A DNA stretch of 64,000 nt. Source: Odobenus rosmarus divergens. Its lineage: Eukaryota > Chordata > Mammalia > Carnivora > Odobenidae. The DNA lies in assembly GCF_000321225.1 (NCBI RefSeq), contig NW_004450458.1, positions 2,689,528-2,753,527 on the forward strand. The letters run 5' to 3'. A program made the translations under genes and the position numbers. Below the pieces are notes generated by a model. That model was given only the letters and a program-made list of their open reading frames with translations, was not told the origin of the DNA and ran no database searches. Position 1 is the stretch's first letter. The number at the start of each line of letters is the position of its first letter. Below are positions 44,701 through 55,589 of the stretch, in pieces.

Positions 44701-45159
44701 TGAAATTAACCAGACAGAAGACAGATACTGTATGATCTCACTTATATGTGAAATCTAAAATGAATAAACAACAATTAAAAAGTCAAATCCATAGAAACAG
44801 ACTATAGAATGGTGGTTACCAGGGGCTAGGGAAGAGGGAAAGATGGGGAGACATTGGTCAAAGCATATTAGGCTTCAGTTATAAGATGATTAAGTTCTGG
44901 GCATCTAATACATAACATAATAACTATGGTTAATAATGTGTATTGTATAGCTGAAATTTGCTAAGAGAACAGACCTTAAGTGTTCTCACCACACACACAC
45001 AGAGGTAACCATATGAAGTAATGGATATATTATTTACCCTGATTGTGATAATTGTTTCACAAAATATGTCAAATCATCACTTGTATACTTTAAATACACA
45101 CAATTTTATTTGTCAATTATACCTCAATAAAGCTAAACAAAATAAAAATAATAATCTAT

Positions 45160-45740
45160 TATTCTCAAAACATGGAACAATTTTGGATATTGCATTGGGA
45201 TAACTGGCTCATCATTTGTTATAGAACACATTAAAAAGCCCAAATAAATTACTACTTAAAAAATTGATATTTAAGCCCTTTAACCAAGCACATTCATTAT
45301 GAGGTAATTATCTTAAGAAATACTTGAGTAAGTACAGAAATAAAATGCATAATATTTTCCATAGTGAATTATTTATTAATAGGACATTAGAAATAATGTA
45401 AATATTCAATCTAAGATAAGGGAATGGTGAAATAAATCATTTATATTCTTGTGATGGAATTCTCTACAGTCTTGAAAAATACAGAGGAATATTGAAAGCT
45501 CACTAGCATACACAAAAGTATATTTCTCACTCATTGAAAGTCCTCTGTCTCATATGTTTTTTTTTTTTATCTGATATGACTGACATGGAAGAAAAGATGG
45601 AGGTTGCACAGGAATTCTTATGTCAAGACCTAGAAGTGGTTATGTCAATTTCACTCATGTCTCATTGACCAGAATTCAGTCATATGGTCCCAAACATACT
45701 GCATAGTAGGAATGTAATTTTCCCAAGAAGATATGGTTTA
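45160..45740. other. Unassigned non-coding DNA
   Basis: No exon or recognised repeat; a T run lies at about 45558-45569. Confidence 0.45.
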
Positions 45741-45746
45741 GTGTAG

Positions 45747-45988
45747 GGTCTATATTTTTCTAAAGGAGCAGATAAACCTTTTAGGTTTTTTGTCCATATG
45801 GTCTCCGTCTTAGGTTTTTTTGTCCATATGGTCCCTGTCACAACTACTCAACTTTCTTGTTATAGAATAAAATAAGCCATAAACAATTTATAAAGGAACG
45901 GGTGTTATTGTGTTCTGGTAAGACTTTATTTATAAAAGAGGTGGTGAGCTGGTTTTGGACTGTGAGCCATAGTTTGCCAACCACTTGT
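45747..45988 (+). mobile_element. MER20 (hAT-Charlie) with internal tandem duplication
   Basis: GTCACAACTACTCAACTTTC, ATAAGCCATAAACAATTTAT, AAGACTTTATTTATAAAAGA and TGAGCCATAGTTTGCCAACC are the MER20 order. The segment TTAGGTTTTTTGTCCATATG plus GTCTCCGTC (45781-45809) is repeated as 45810-45839 with three differences, although MER20 has it once. MER20 copies are known in placental mammals as frequent uterine regulatory elements. Whether this copy is active is unknown. Confidence 0.85.
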
Positions 45989-46086
45989 TCAGCAGGCATA
46001 AAGGATGGTTTCTGCTACTGTTTAATAATTGACTTGGCAATGCATCTGTAATACATATACATATATATTAAGTAATGTATATATAT

Positions 46087-46282
46087 TAAGATTTTATTTA
46101 TTTATTTGATAGAGAAGGTCAAGTGAGAGAGAGAGCATGAACAGGGGGGAGAGGCAGAGGGAGAGGGAGAAGTAGATTTCCTGATGTGCAGGGAGCCCCA
46201 TACGGGACTTGATCCTAGGACCCTGGGATCATGACCTGAGCCAAAGGCAGACACTTAACTGAATAAACTTGTCAGGCGCCCC
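46087..46282 (-). mobile_element. CAN-SINE, left of a pair
   Basis: An antisense copy from TAAGATTTTATTTATTTATT to GTCAGGCGCCCC. The head is damaged (CTGAATAAACTTGTCAGG in place of CTGAGCCACCCAGG). CTGTAATACAT lies upstream (46046-46056) and CTGTAATATAT downstream (46283-46293). Confidence 0.88.
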
Positions 46283-46300
46283 CTGTAATATATATATGTA

Positions 46301-46407
46301 TTTTTAAAGATTTTATTTTTAAGTAATTTCTACACCCAATGTGGGGCTCGAACACAACCCTGACATCAAGAACTGCATGCTCTACCTACTGAGCCAGCCA
46401 GGTACCC
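46301..46407 (-). mobile_element. Short old-type CAN-SINE, right of a pair
   Basis: TTTTAAAGATTTTATTTTTA, CACCCAATGTGGGGCTCGAA and GAGCCAGCCAGGTACCC mark the short subfamily without the CT body. CTGTAATACAT follows it at 46408-46418, so the same target occurs three times around two SINEs. Confidence 0.88.
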
Positions 46408-46679
46408 CTGTAATACATTTTAAAGAAAGTGCAAAGATTGTTATTTGTAACCTAAAAATGTTTTTATAAAAATCTCTCCCTCTCTTTACACAAATACAGA
46501 TATATGTGTATATTTGTATTAAAATTACAGAAGACTGTTAACACTGGTTGTTGGTGTTTTAGGTGATTTTTCTTTTCTGTGTATCTATATTTTCCAATGT
46601 TTTTGCAATAAACATGCAGCATATGTGTAATTAATAGAAAAAAGGGTGAAGGAAACCTGGAAAAGCAAAACTTAAAATG

Positions 46680-47152
46680 TATTTTAAGGAATTCTTAATC
46701 TCAGGAAACAAACTGAAGGTTGCTGGATTGTTGGGGGGTGGGAGGGATGGGGTGGCTGGGTGATAGACATTGGGGAGGGTATGTGCTATGGTGAGCGCTG
46801 TGAATTGTGCAAGACTGATGAATCACAGACCTGTACCTCTGAAACAAATAATACATTATATGTTAAAAAAAAAAAAAAGAAGATAGTAGGAAGGGAAAAA
46901 TGAAGGGGGCGGAATCGGAGGGGGAGACGAACCATGAGAGACTATGGACTCTGAGAAACAAACTGAGGGTTCTAGAGGGGAAGGGGGTGGGGGGATGGGT
47001 TAGCCTGGTGATGGGTATTAAAGAGGGCACGTACTGCATGGAGCACTGGGTGTTATACGCAAACAATGAATCATGGAACACTACATCCAAAACTAATGAT
47101 GTACTTACTGTATGGTGATTAACGTAATATAATAAAATAAAATGAAAAAAAG
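46680..47152 (+). mobile_element. Carnivore L1 3' UTR, 5'-truncated
   Basis: GGAAACAAACTGAAGGTTGC, ACCTGTACCTCTGAAACAAA, an internal A-run, AGACGAACCATGAGAGACTA, AGCACTGGGTGTTATACGCA and TGATGTACTTACTGTATGGT are the carnivore L1 3' UTR read through its internal A-rich stretch. G-rich blocks (GGTTCTAGAGGGGAAGGGGG) are normal for this UTR. No ORF2 sequence is included. It supplies the template type seen in the inverted fragment at 13556. Confidence 0.85.
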
Positions 47153-47384
47153 GCTTCATCAATTATCAAAATAAACTGGCACCAGTATAAGCAGACAAAT
47201 CAGTTGAATAGAAAGCCTAAAATAGGCACAAGCAAAGGATAAGGATTTTATTTTTGGTAAAGAGCTTTCGTCTGGGCATATATATGGATGAATATATGTA
47301 TGCATGTAGACACTCATTGCATGCGAGGCATTTTATCAGATATTTATTTAATACATGTAAGATCAGATACATATTTTAGGTATA

Positions 47385-47445
47385 TTTCTGATACAATGCC
47401 TGGTACACAATGAGTGTTGAATAAATATTTATTCAATGAGTAAAC
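47385..47445 (+). mobile_element. L2/MIR-type 3' tail
   Basis: CAATGCCTGGTACACAATGA followed by GTGTTGAATAAATATTTATT is the common tail of L2 and MIR ('gcctggcacatagtaggtgctcaataaatatt'). Confidence 0.65.
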
Positions 47446-47924
47446 TGAGTTATTAATTAAATGATCAATTCAATCATTTATACATTAATTCAATTAGACA
47501 TCATTTTTTAAAGGTGTTGGTGATTATATTTTATGTAAAGAGTTTTTATTGTCTATGCCATCAAATATACCAGTTTTTCCCTTTGTCTGGTCCCCTTCTC
47601 TGCACTAAAAATGTCCTCAACCATGAGATCATATTTTCCCCTCCTTGTTCCATAGTTTTATTTTTTAGAATTAACACTTTAATTTTTGCAGAATTTAGTT
47701 TATGGAGGAAAAATTGGGGCTCATTTTCTTTTCACTTAACCAATTCTCCCCAGACCATTAATTCCTTAACACTTCCTTTCCCAACCAAACTGAAATGAAG
47801 GGAAATTTAATCTTGCTCCCGACTACTCAAACCAACTACCAGGACTACACTCTATGGGTTTATGACAATAAAAACTCTAACCCCTCAGGTCAGATAATCA
47901 AATGTATGATAATTAACTGTATGA

Positions 47925-48260
47925 GTAATTATTGTGTTATGCAAATAAACAGTGCAGATGAGTCATTTCATTAAACAAGCACCATGGAGTCATTAGGTTT
48001 TGATCTCTGTCCTCGTCTTTTGGGGGAAAATACTTTCTATGAACCGCTCTCCTGAACTGGCAATAAAACATCACTGGTCGGCTCACATTAAGCTGGATAA
48101 TATGCAGACTGCTTGATTTGTATTGAATATGTGTCTGGTGGTTGGGGCCCACTGTAATGAACTAGCCCACAAATCACAGCTTAATGGGAATCTACTTTTA
48201 CATATTGCTTAATTAAAAGTTGTGAGCTTATTAACATGTGTCTTTGGCACTGAGCTTTGG
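47925..48260. promoter_or_regulatory. Candidate conserved non-coding element F (strongest)
   Basis: Unique sequence holding TTATGCAAATAA (octamer-like, 47937-47948), a perfect AP-1 core TGAGTCA (47959-47965), CCTGAACTGGCAATAAAACA, GCTTAATGGGAATC and TTAATTAA (48209-48216). There is no splice-bounded frame. The even base composition, the lack of repeats and the density of homeodomain, POU and AP-1 cores resemble vertebrate developmental enhancers. This is inference without alignment. Confidence 0.45.
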
Positions 48261-48264
48261 GGAT

Positions 48265-49180
48265 GTAATCTCTGTGCAAATAAGACTAGGTTGTAAAAGT
48301 TTTATAGATTGACGATGATATTATAGTCCATACCTTAATAACCCATCATTTCCCCAAAGAATTTTTCATATCTTACATTCCTCTATCAAGCTATAACAGA
48401 TTCTTCTGTTTCTGTTTTTCAATGTGTAGGGCCTACTGCAATATGTACTAGTACCAAAAAAGGGTTATGTCTTAAATATTGTATCTGAACACCCTTTCGT
48501 CATTTAATCTTATTAGCAAAGTTACCTGGAAGAAGGTCTCAGAGCCCGCCTTTCATAAGAGGGGCTCCAGGTAGTACAGATCTATTAGGAATGGGTTTCA
48601 AGAATTTCCATTACAAATCTCTATTTTCAGGGATTTATAATTCAGCTATAAAAATTTTGCCCTAGGCTTCAACTTGGAATACAAGGTCTTAGCCTGAGAG
48701 AGTACATTGTTAACACATAAAAAAAGAAAAAAAGTCATGTTGTTGTTTTCATCTTACCAAAGTGAAAAAAGTAATGGCATGTAACCATTTTCAAATACTT
48801 TCTGATATGCCACCGTTAAGATGGTGTTTGGAGCTCTTTGTTTTCTTTTGCTTTGACATGACGTTTTACAGTATGTTTGTTTGTAATTTTAACCAAGCCA
48901 TTTGGTGGCTTTTTCTAAATGTCAAAATGAAAGATGTCTTCCTCATGCTTGGCACACTACTGTCCTTAGAATAGACCCCTCTGATCTTCTTTGGTGGACC
49001 CTTTGATGGAGAGCATTTCTGCCCTCTTTGCATTGAATTATCTCAGTTTACTAACTCCTATCAATATTTAGAGAAAAAAATTGTTCTAAACAACTGAATC
49101 TCATTATTACTGCTTTGGACAATCAGAGGCCTTATTTAATTAAAAATTCAAATTGATGAATCGGGATAAGAAAATATCAG
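48265..49180. other. Unassigned non-coding DNA
   Basis: No recognised repeat. The 70-codon frame at 48762-48974 has no convincing splice boundaries. Confidence 0.45.
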
Positions 49181-49184
49181 TGAC

Positions 49185-49320
49185 CACGGTATAATGAAAA
49201 GAGCTATGGAAGAAGCATCTAGCCCAGAGATGGCTATGTGACCTTGAAAAATTTACTTGAATGCCCTGAACCTGTTTTTACATATGTCAAAAGAATCTGA
49301 GGACAAAATGATCTGCAATA
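49185..49320 (+). mobile_element. MIR fragment
   Basis: TGAAAAGAGCTATGGAAGAA, GCTATGTGACCTTGAAAAAT and TGCCCTGAACCTGTTTTTAC follow MIR order. Confidence 0.65.
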
Positions 49321-49789
49321 TTCTTTCAGGATTCAAAATTATCATAGAGCTGCTAGTTAATTACACATAACTTGTCCAATTCACCATTGACTTTCATGGC
49401 ACTGAACGCAATGGACGTTTTTTAGACTTACTTAATCTCTCCATTACATTATAAACAAATGACCACTCACCACTTACTTATGGACATGTTGACTTCTAAA
49501 GTATCCTAATATCAGATATAGGTGGTTCTTTTTCTTTGTTCTTAATATTGCTCCATTATTTCCTTCCCAGGTGAATTCAGTAATTGAACATTGACTTTGT
49601 GGACGTGGTTTGATGAACTCTTCTTTCCCATCCTATTCTCACACCTTCCGGGGGGGGCAGGTGGTGTCCTTTCTAATGGTTTCAAATGCCATCCATGTAC
49701 TTTCTCACAAATGGTGTTTTGAGGTCCAGATCTCTTTTCTAAACTAAGAACTCCTGAATCAAAATGTCCACACACTTTTTCTTGAATGA

Positions 49790-50620
49790 ATGCCCATTGT
49801 TATTCATAGATTTCCCTACCTCCTGCTTTAAAGCTGCTCCTTCTCTTCCCTGTTAAATGTATGGCTCCACCATTTGCCCAGGATTTAAAATCCAAGGCAT
49901 CATCTTCAAATTATTTTTCCATCTCCAAATTATTTCTCCCTCTCCACATCATAAGCCATCTGTCTTTTCAATTGTTCAAATGTACAAATATTGATTTTAT
50001 TCCTAATGTTACTTCTTTAGTGTAGGCCCCTAATATTCTCTTTCATGACTAATCCAGCTTCTTCTTTCTTCACCTCCTGTCTTGCACTATTTAATTCAGT
50101 TTGGAACTTGCCGCCAGATTGACATTTAAGAAAAAAAAAGAGAAAGTAATTCTAATCTTGTCACCAGCTAGTTTAATGTCATTCAAGAGCTATATATTAT
50201 TATAAGATCTCAAATCCCGGCTACACAAAGCCCTCCATCAATCTGGGTCTCCAGCTTCATCCCTCATGACACTTCCAGCTACTATCTCTGTTCCAGGCCT
50301 CCTGGATTTCTTCTATTTCCTCAAAAGTATCTTTGTCTTTTCTGCTTCAGGCATGGCATACTGTTCCTTTGGCCTGGAACAGCCCCTCCTGTGCCTCTCC
50401 TGTCCTTCTCTAGGTAACTCTCCCTCACATTTGTGTTGGGAGCTGGAAGAGAAAGGGGCGGTCCTTGGGATAGGCTCCCTATACCTTACTGATTTTCCCT
50501 CTTCTTCTCTAGAGTTGAATCACCATGAAGGCAGTGTCCTTTTGCTCTGTTTCTGGAACCTGACCCAAACTTCACCTGGTACCTGGCATATGTCAGATGC
50601 TTAGTTAACTTGTTTTCTGA
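49790..50620 (+). mobile_element. L2 3' region with small internal insertion
   Basis: GTATGGCTCCACCATTTGCC, TTCCAGGCCTCCTGGATTTC, ATACTGTTCCTTTGGCCTGG, AAGGCAGTGTCCTTTTGCTC and CCTGGCATATGTCAGATGCT follow L2 order. About 70 bp at 50425-50495 interrupt it (GTTGGGAGCTGGAAGAGAAA). The 112-codon open frame at 50266-50604 is L2-derived. Confidence 0.72.
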
Positions 50621-50954
50621 CAGACTGTTGAGGCCGAAGTCCAGCAAATGACAGAGGCTGGGTCCAGGTCACAGCAATGTCTGAGACTCTGTGATCAGTG
50701 GGAATGACACATTCCACTCATCACTGCCTAAAGTTTTGCATTATGTTACGTTGTTCCACAGGATGGTAAGAACAATTAAGCAACAGCTGCTGACATGATC
50801 TAGACCTTTGGTTCGTAGCAACCAAGGTATATGTGAAGGACTTGCTCGAGGCTCTGAGGCAGTTCAGACTGGATGCAGACTAAGCTAGCCCTGAAATGCT
50901 GAAGTTTCCATTTATTATTTACTATGTTTTAGGTAGGCAACTTCTTTCCCTAGG

Positions 50955-51215
50955 TTTATCCTCTCCCCTTTTCTTATTTATTGAGTTAATAATTGATATA
51001 CAATATTATATTACATAGTGATTCAACATTTGTATACATTGCGAAATAATCACCACTATAAGTCTAGTTATTATCTGTCACAGTACCATTGACTATGTAC
51101 ATATCATATCCCCATGTATATTATAGCCCCATGACTTATTCATTTTATAACTGGAAGTTTGTGTTTCTTAATCCCCTCTTTTACTTTCTTTTGTTGAAAT
51201 CATTTGCATATTGCT
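50955..51215 (-). mobile_element. L1MA-type 3' UTR, antisense
   Basis: Antisense of the L1MA 3' end: AATTGATATACAATATTATA, CATAGTGATTCAACATTTGT, ATAAGTCTAGTTATTATCTG and CCCATGACTTATTCATTTTA. Confidence 0.75.
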
Positions 51216-51484
51216 GAGACCAGTTATTTCTGTAAGGGAGAAATTCTTTTAAAAAATTTAAATATTAAATTTTAGCAATTTTATGATTACACATTTCCAT
51301 AGATATTGCATTTTATAAAGAAAAAGTTAAAGGCTACAGTTGGAAAAAATAAAAGATTCCCTAATTGTGGACATTTGAGCCTTGCAGTTGGAATGGAATA
51401 GAGCTTCTGAGGCCATGGTAGTCTTCTCTGAACTGCTCAATTAACAAGTAGATAAGACAGGAGTTATGCCAATTCCTACTTCCT

Positions 51485-51659
51485 TTTTTAAAAGTATTTA
51501 TTTACTTATTTGAGGGGGGAGGGACAGAGAGAAAGGGAGAGAGAATCTTAAGTAGACTCCCTGCTGAGCACAAAGCCCTACATGAGGCTTGATCTCACGA
51601 CCCTGAGATCATGACCCAAGCCAAAACCAGGTCAGACGCTTAACCAACTGAGCCACCCT
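51485..51659 (-). mobile_element. CAN-SINE (older subfamily)
   Basis: An antisense copy with tail AAAGTATTTATTTACTTATT, GAGATCATGACCCAAGCCAA (old-type AACCAGG variant) and a CTTAACCAACTGAGCCACCC head. CTACTTCCT occurs at 51476-51484 and 51660-51668, a short 9-bp duplication. The extreme head (CAGGCGCCCC) is missing, so it is slightly 5'-truncated. Confidence 0.9.
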
Positions 51660-51669
51660 CTACTTCCTC

Positions 51670-52340
51670 ATAGAGAAATTCTATACCTTTAGGAAATCAG
51701 ATGTGCTCAAAGCCTTGTAGGGAGCAAAGTTCTCCAGTTTCTTGGCTCTGTCTAGACTTTCTTCCATGGTTTCAGGGCTGAGTTTAAATCAAGGCAGATT
51801 TCATGGACCATGGCATGGAAAATGTCATAGACCATGTGAATGGAAAAATACATTTATTTCCTAATGATGTCATTAAAAGTTTTCCTACCTCGTGAGGACT
51901 TGGCAAATATTACAGGGGAGACTCCACAGCTAAAATGTGGACTAAAGTAAATGACCCTTGAGTTTCTTTCTAACTTTTGGATTCCGTTACTCTAAAATTT
52001 TTTTTATAGCACATAGATAGCACTTCTCCTTCAAGAGGGGATTCATTTAGCACCTACATCACTGCAAGGAATTAATATGATTCTATTTACCTGAATGAGG
52101 AACAACCTGCAGAATAGCCTGGAAGGCCATGACCACTGAAGCATAGTGCCTTAGCAACATTAAAGAGATTAAAGAAATTGTGACTGGTCCCTAGACCAGG
52201 TGACTACCTGGAAACCCATTCACATCTGAAAATCATTTGAGTCCATTTTCTTGTTCAACAAATTCCCTTTAAATGAGGAAGAAATGCTGGTTTATGGCAA
52301 AATGAACAGAAAAAAGTTTATTGCAACGTCTCAGGCCAGG

Positions 52341-52376
<36 letters not shown>

Positions 52377-54260
52377 CCAGTTGTATGCATAGAGCTTTAA
52401 CAGGAAAGCTATAATTTTCATGATGGTAAAAGAAAATGCCTTCTATTTTAGTAAAAAGGCTGGGCAAAATGACAGCTAGTCACTTTGCTGCCATTTTGGC
52501 AGTTAGCATGTCACAGTTTCTATTTGTGTTGATCTCAGTTTCTTTGAGGAAAAGTTTTTTAGGATAGAAAAATTGTTTCAAATCTATTAGTAGTGTGGAA
52601 TAGCTGGAGATATTGAACAGATTTAATCTTCATTGCATTAACTTCATTTAATAATCCTGGCCTAACACTGGTTGGACCTTTCTGTAATTACTCCATAGAG
52701 AGGTGTCAATCAATACTATAACTGTAGTTATTTTGAACTATTTAAATACACAATATTTGTAAACCACATACTACACTCCAAAAATTGTGGTGTGGAATTA
52801 CAAATATGTGTAAGCCAAGATTTCTATTTTTAAGCACTTATAATCCTTTTGAGGAGTCAAGATACATGAAAAAATACAATATATACCAATATGTATCTGC
52901 TGAAAGACATTTGTAAATGAGCAGCTAAAATTTAATGGTTGTCAATTGATCAGTGAAGCATAAATGTTTTCTTTGAGGCTGATCTCATGAATATACATCA
53001 AAACAGAAAGCAACCTAGGGGCAATTATCTGATAAATTTGGCATTAGATAAGATATCAAGATTAATCAAATAATGGAGCATTTCCTTCCCTTGTCTTTTT
53101 GGTTTCTGTCCTTAACTCACAGCATGGCCAAGTTCAGATTGATTTTGAGTAGAATCAAATCTACTGAATAATTGCTATACTGCCGATCATAGGTTAAGCA
53201 CAGGTACAAGTACTCAGATTTTGAACTGGAATATGGCTTGATCATAGAGTCAAGCTTGATTTTTAGTTGACCTAGAAGTAGAAGTAGAAGGTAGAAGTAG
53301 ACAGGAATCAATTCCCCTAGGTAGCAGAGTAGCTGGCATTTTATTAGTGGTGGGGCAAGAGACCACTGAAGAGCCACAGTTACTGTTGCTGGAGTTGTTG
53401 GATTTGGGATCTAGGGAGGGAAGATCCATCAGATACTTACATTACAAAATCCTTCTCACTATTTACTTGCTCATTTACTTGTCTCATCTTGTGAATGTGT
53501 AATGAAATTCAGGTCTGAAATTTATCTGAAAACTTCCCTGAAGGACCATCCCCAAAAGGATGCTATTGTTGAAATATATATGCCAAGGTGTGTTTAGAAT
53601 GTTTATTAAGAACATGTCTCTAGCCTATTGACTTGAACACTGAGAAGCATGCATTCCAGTTTCTATCACTTTATACTACATTTCTTTCTCTTTTACCCTC
53701 TTTGCTTTCCATTCCATTTTCTTATCCGAGCTCCCTTTAAAAATATTCTGAATCTTAATCATTTCCCCAGTGACCTGGAATATATGTATCTGATTATAAT
53801 ACAAAAAAAATTTCTAAGGCTGTAACAAGAGAAAATAACTCTCAGAAAGGGTCATATTTTATTTGATGAAACTATTCACTGAGATTTGACAATTGTTGTT
53901 TTGATGCATGATATCAATATTAATTCGTCTGACTTTTGAATATGTTTGAGATTGTATATGCTTTTTATTCTAGGCAGGGACATCATAAAAATATATTTTT
54001 TGATTAATTGATATTCATATGAAATGTTTCCATTTTAATGGAGTCTGTAGTTGTTCTTCAGGGAGAAATCAACATTTTTATGTGAAATTAGGTGTATATT
54101 GCTTAATCAAGGCTTTTTCAATTTAATTTACTCACAGTAAGTATTCATGAGGGTTCACTTTCCAGAGACCCTTTGTTTCATTATAGCTAATAATTTTTGA
54201 TGCGGTTATAGCTAATTATCAAAGAAAAACTAATGAGGCTTCTCATGACATAGTAGGATA
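51670..54260. other. Unassigned non-coding DNA
   Basis: No exon-like frame or confidently recognised repeat. It contains a GT microsatellite (52344-52374) and a small GTAGAAG tandem at about 53270-53300. The minus-strand frame 53117-53377 has no splice support. Confidence 0.45.
52344..52374. repeat. (GT)n microsatellite, about 15 units
   Basis: An uninterrupted GT run in unique sequence. Confidence 0.95.
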
Positions 54261-54288
54261 ACTACTTCTATTAAGTAACTTAACTCTT

Positions 54289-54490
54289 TTTTTTTAAAGA
54301 TTTTATTTATTTATTTGCAAGAGAGAATGAGAGAGAGAGAGAGTGCACACATGAGGGGGGGAGGGGCAGAGGGAGAAGCAGACTCCCTGCTGAGCAGGGA
54401 GCCAGATGCGGAACTCGACCCTGGGACTCCAGGATCATGACCTGAGCCGAAGGCAGTCGCTTAACCAACTGAGCCACCCAGGCACCCAGA
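54289..54490 (-). mobile_element. CAN-SINE with perfect 17-bp target duplication
   Basis: An antisense copy carrying GGGACTCCAGGATCATGACC and GCAGTCGCTTAACCAACTGA, the same variant group as 8163, 18000 and 63556. TAAGTAACTTAACTCTT is identical at 54272-54288 and 54491-54507. The body includes a run of eight G near the GA tract. Confidence 0.96.
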
Positions 54491-54509
54491 TAAGTAACTT
54501 AACTCTTAT

Positions 54510-55040
54510 TGGTATAGTAGTTTCAGGAAATATTGCTAAATGTTTAACATGTTTAAAATTATCAGAAGCATGTACCTGTTTGACAAGGTAAACTCAAAAC
54601 TGTATTTGACCTAATTTTCTGAATTTTATTATTTACTACATACATTTCCTCCTATTAAATACTCAATGGGAAAATTATAAATATTAATCTTGTTATTCTG
54701 TTACTTTTAAACAATTGTGATCTTTCAATGTATATCAGAGATGAAGTTTTACTAGCGAATCACTAAGATCACTACATAAAGATTTATGAGCATATTCAGA
54801 ATGCTTTTGAAAAAGGAAATTGGACATTAAGAATTACTTCTTTTTTTTTTAAATATACTTGGATAGTAATATTCTCTTTGTTTTTAAGTTTTCACGTATT
54901 TTTCTGTGTAGATAAAAGTTAAGATTAAATCAAACTTGCAACAAGGTGGAAATCAAATTATAAGCAAGATATGCTATTCTACTATTAATAACTGAAATGT
55001 GATTAGATGTCTTATGTGTTGTATGACCTAGTTAAATCAC
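54510..55040. other. Unassigned AT-rich non-coding DNA
   Basis: Nothing recognised. Confidence 0.45.
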
Positions 55041-55044
55041 CAAC

Positions 55045-55140
55045 GAGATGGGTGCTATTAGTTTTACTTATTTACTAATAAGGAAACTGAGACAAAGAAT
55101 GAAGTAACCTGCCCAAGTTCACAAGGTTAGAGAGTTGAGG
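55045..55140 (-). mobile_element. MIR fragment, antisense
   Basis: TACTAATAAGGAAACTGAGA, AAGTAACCTGCCCAAGTTCA and CAAGGTTAGAG are the antisense MIR 3' region. Confidence 0.8.
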
Positions 55141-55144
55141 GGGC

Positions 55145-55580
55145 AGTGTTAGATGTTGAATTGCCTTCCCAAAATTCATGCGCTAAAGTCCTAACCTCTA
55201 GTACTTTAGAATACGACCTTATTTGGAAATACACTCTTTGCAGAAGTAATTAGTTGAGGTGGAGTTATAATCTAGTGAGGTGGACCCCTAATCCAATAGG
55301 CAACCTTACAAAAAGGGGAAATTTCGAGATACACTCACATGGAGAATGCCATGTGAAGGTAAACACAGAAGTCGGGACGATGCTTTCACAAGCCAGGTAT
55401 TGTCTACAAACCACCAGAAGGTAGGGGAGAGGGATTGGGCAGATCATCTCTCATGGCCTTTAGATGGAACCAACAATGTCACCACCTTAATCTTAGTTCT
55501 GGCCTCCTGGACTGTGGAATAATACAGTTCTGTTGTTTAAGCCACCCAGATTGTGTAGTAAATAGCCATAGTAAACAGAT
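55145..55580 (+). mobile_element. MLT1-like (MaLR) solitary LTR
   Basis: It starts GTGTTAGATGTTGAATTGCC, continues through ATACGACCTTATTTGGAAAT and ACAAGCCAGGTATTGTCTAC, and ends TTGTTTAAGCCACCCAGATT. It is the same broad family as the LTR at 2727-3405 but in the other orientation. No internal retroviral sequence flanks it. The minus-strand frame inside it is chance. Confidence 0.7.
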
Positions 55581-55589
55581 AGTCAAGAC

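Larger units (their letters stand above)
39110..45155 (+). mobile_element. Near-full-length, inactive L1 (L1MA/L1MB type)
   Basis: It starts GTAGTGACATCAGCAAAAAG (the 5' UTR) and ends ATACCTCAATAAAGCTAAAC (the L1 3' terminus), about 6 kb. ORF1-type and ORF2-type sequence lie between in normal order, followed by a 3' UTR with AATGGTGGTTACCAGGGGCT. Every frame is cut by many stops and indels, and a smaller L1 3' end is nested at 42920-43059. It is an ancient element with no expressible protein. Confidence 0.88.

Noticed and set aside
46680..47152. Two separate tandem L1 3' fragments
   Set aside because: The A-run in the middle is internal to the carnivore L1 3' UTR as I remember it, so one insertion explains the block.
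50266..50604. 112-codon open frame
   Set aside because: It lies inside an L2 3' region in the non-coding part of that element.
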